The notes beneath the pieces are model-generated. The model ran no database searches. It worked only from the letters and a program-made list of their open reading frames with translations, and had not been told where the DNA came from. A stretch of DNA of 5,327 nucleotides from Desulfonatronovibrio sp. (GTDB lineage Bacteria; Desulfobacterota; Desulfovibrionia; Desulfovibrionales; Desulfonatronovibrionaceae), in contig PWPY01000196.1 of NCBI GenBank assembly GCA_003558575.1, positions 1-5,327 of the forward strand. The letters run 5' to 3'. A program made the position numbers and the translations under genes. Numbering within the stretch: position 1 is the stretch's first letter; every line of letters begins with the position of its first letter. This document shows positions 4,787-5,327 of the stretch, one piece after another.

Positions 4787-4823
4787 TTGCAAGCTACTTA
4801 TCAGAACGTAGCCTGGCTTGCAA
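4787..4823. repeat. Inverted repeat upstream of the ComEA-like gene
   Basis: TTGCAAGCTAC (4787-4797) pairs with GTAG (4808-4811) plus CTTGCAA (4817-4823), giving 11 bp with a 5-nt bulge (CCTGG) and a 10-nt loop. It sits in the 237-nt gap between the polyprenyl-synthetase-like gene and the ComEA-like gene, 56 nt before the latter. No U-tract follows on either strand, so it is not a terminator. It could be an operator or a structured leader. The rest of the gap is AT-rich, has no coding frame I can support, and holds only small palindromes. Confidence 0.5.
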
Positions 4824-4968
4824 CAATTTTTGTAATTTTCAAGGAAAAAAAACCTTTCTTAAGCCCTAAGAATCCAAAATCACAGCATTAATCAAAATAT
4901 TTTTAAAAATAGACACTATTTCCGGCTACTATGCTGCTTCTCTGGATAGTTCGCACTATGCACACAAA

Positions 4969-5327
4969 CTAGCCATGAGGCCACTTGAGCATGGTCCTGA
5001 CAATCTCCTTGAGTTTATCCCTGCCTGCTGAAGCAGGAAAGGAACTTGCTGCCATGTCAGCCCTGTTCAGAAAAAAACCATAAAGTCTGATTACACTTTT
5101 AAGTACACCAGATGTTTCAAAAAGCCGGAATAAAAATTCAATATCCCTGGTATGCGGCTTTTTCCCGCACATTATCTCATGGAGACGGCCCTTATGTTCA
5201 AGGGTTGCCTTTTTCATGGCCCAGATAATAAAGATATTGGGTTTATTGTTGATCAGGTCAGTAAATCTCCCTTTTAAGCTGGTAGATTCACAGGAGTAGA
5301 CATCCTTGGCGTCATCCAGAATCTGAA
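4969..5327 (-). CDS. Polyprenyl synthetase-like protein, C-terminal part (cut by window edge)
   Basis: The reading frame is open to the window edge, so only the last 118 residues are seen and the ATG at 5217 is not a true start. The visible part opens with QILDDAKDVYS, whose DDAKD fits the second aspartate-rich motif (DDxxD) of trans-isoprenyl diphosphate synthases. It is followed by GRFTDLINNKPNIFIIWAM, which fits the conserved GxDLxxGKxTLPxIxAL segment that comes next in that family. The remainder (helical, with FETSGVLKSVIRLYGFFLNRA) matches the usual C-terminal helices in outline. The family adds isopentenyl diphosphate to allylic chains to make quinone or carrier lipids. The motif after DDxxD is degenerate, so substrate and even activity are uncertain. 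No clear terminator follows; a weak AT hairpin is at 4907-4921. Confidence 0.65.
   Translation of the reverse strand, partial: QILDDAKDVYSCESTSLKGRFTDLINNKPNIFIIWAMKKATLEHKGRLHEIMCGKKPHTRDIEFLFRLFETSGVLKSVIRLYGFFLNRADMAASSFPASAGRDKLKEIVRTMLKWPHG

Noticed and set aside
4529..4891. Plus-strand frame of 120 codons
   Set aside because: It is antisense to the ComEA-like gene and then runs through AT-rich gap sequence. Low-complexity composition, no recognisable domain.
4946..4959. ATAGT-TCGC-ACTAT hairpin after the polyprenyl-synthetase-like gene
   Set aside because: Short AT-rich stem without a following U-run on the minus strand; not a credible terminator.
1..5327. Mobile elements, CRISPR arrays, tRNA or rRNA genes
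   Set aside because: I saw no transposase or integrase motifs, no regularly spaced repeats and no tRNA-like or rRNA-like sequence on either strand.

Overview
The window looks like a piece of a sulfate-reducing deltaproteobacterial chromosome of the Desulfovibrio type. It carries the oxygen and superoxide defence set of these anaerobes: rubredoxin:oxygen oxidoreductase, desulfoferrodoxin, rubredoxins, rubrerythrin and a PerR-type repressor. The metal-ligand residue numbers of ROO, desulfoferrodoxin and rubrerythrin agree with those I recall for the characterised Desulfovibrio proteins. Base composition is moderate to AT-rich, with very AT-rich gaps. The species cannot be named from this sequence. 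Every gene I can support is on the minus strand, so transcription runs from high to low coordinates.

Layout in transcription order: (1) 5327-4969, the 3' end of a polyprenyl-synthetase-like gene cut by the window edge; (2) 4968-4732, a 237-nt AT-rich gap with a strong inverted repeat; (3) 4731-4465, a small secreted ComEA-like helix-hairpin-helix protein, followed by a strong terminator (4406-4375); (4) 4324-3941, perR, with a TTGACA -35 box directly after that terminator; (5) 3940-3751, a gap holding a possible gene remnant and the rbr promoter region; (6) 3750-3172, rubrerythrin, then a terminator; (7) 3017-2066, a tight cluster of desulfoferrodoxin and three different rubredoxins, two of them too short to be found easily (2408-2238 and 2227-2066), ending in a very strong terminator (2042-2011); (8) 1959-748, roo; (9) 735-67, a HEAT-like protein of unknown function 12 nt behind roo.

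How the genes work together (family knowledge plus inference): rubredoxins carry electrons to the terminal enzymes. Desulfoferrodoxin reduces superoxide to peroxide, rubrerythrin reduces peroxide to water, and ROO reduces dioxygen to water. PerR senses peroxide through a regulatory metal and should repress some or all of these genes. Both the perR and rbr upstream regions hold sequences resembling the Bacillus PerR box. The cluster joins in one place what I recall as two separate loci in D. vulgaris (rbo-rub-roo and perR-rbr-rdl).

I do not see a wholly new system. The points most worth a second look are the three dissimilar tandem rubredoxins including a C-x4-C type, the terminator between rub and roo, the conserved-looking HEAT-like protein coupled to roo, a NeuB-like fragment abutting the perR stop codon, and several palindromes in the regulatory gaps.
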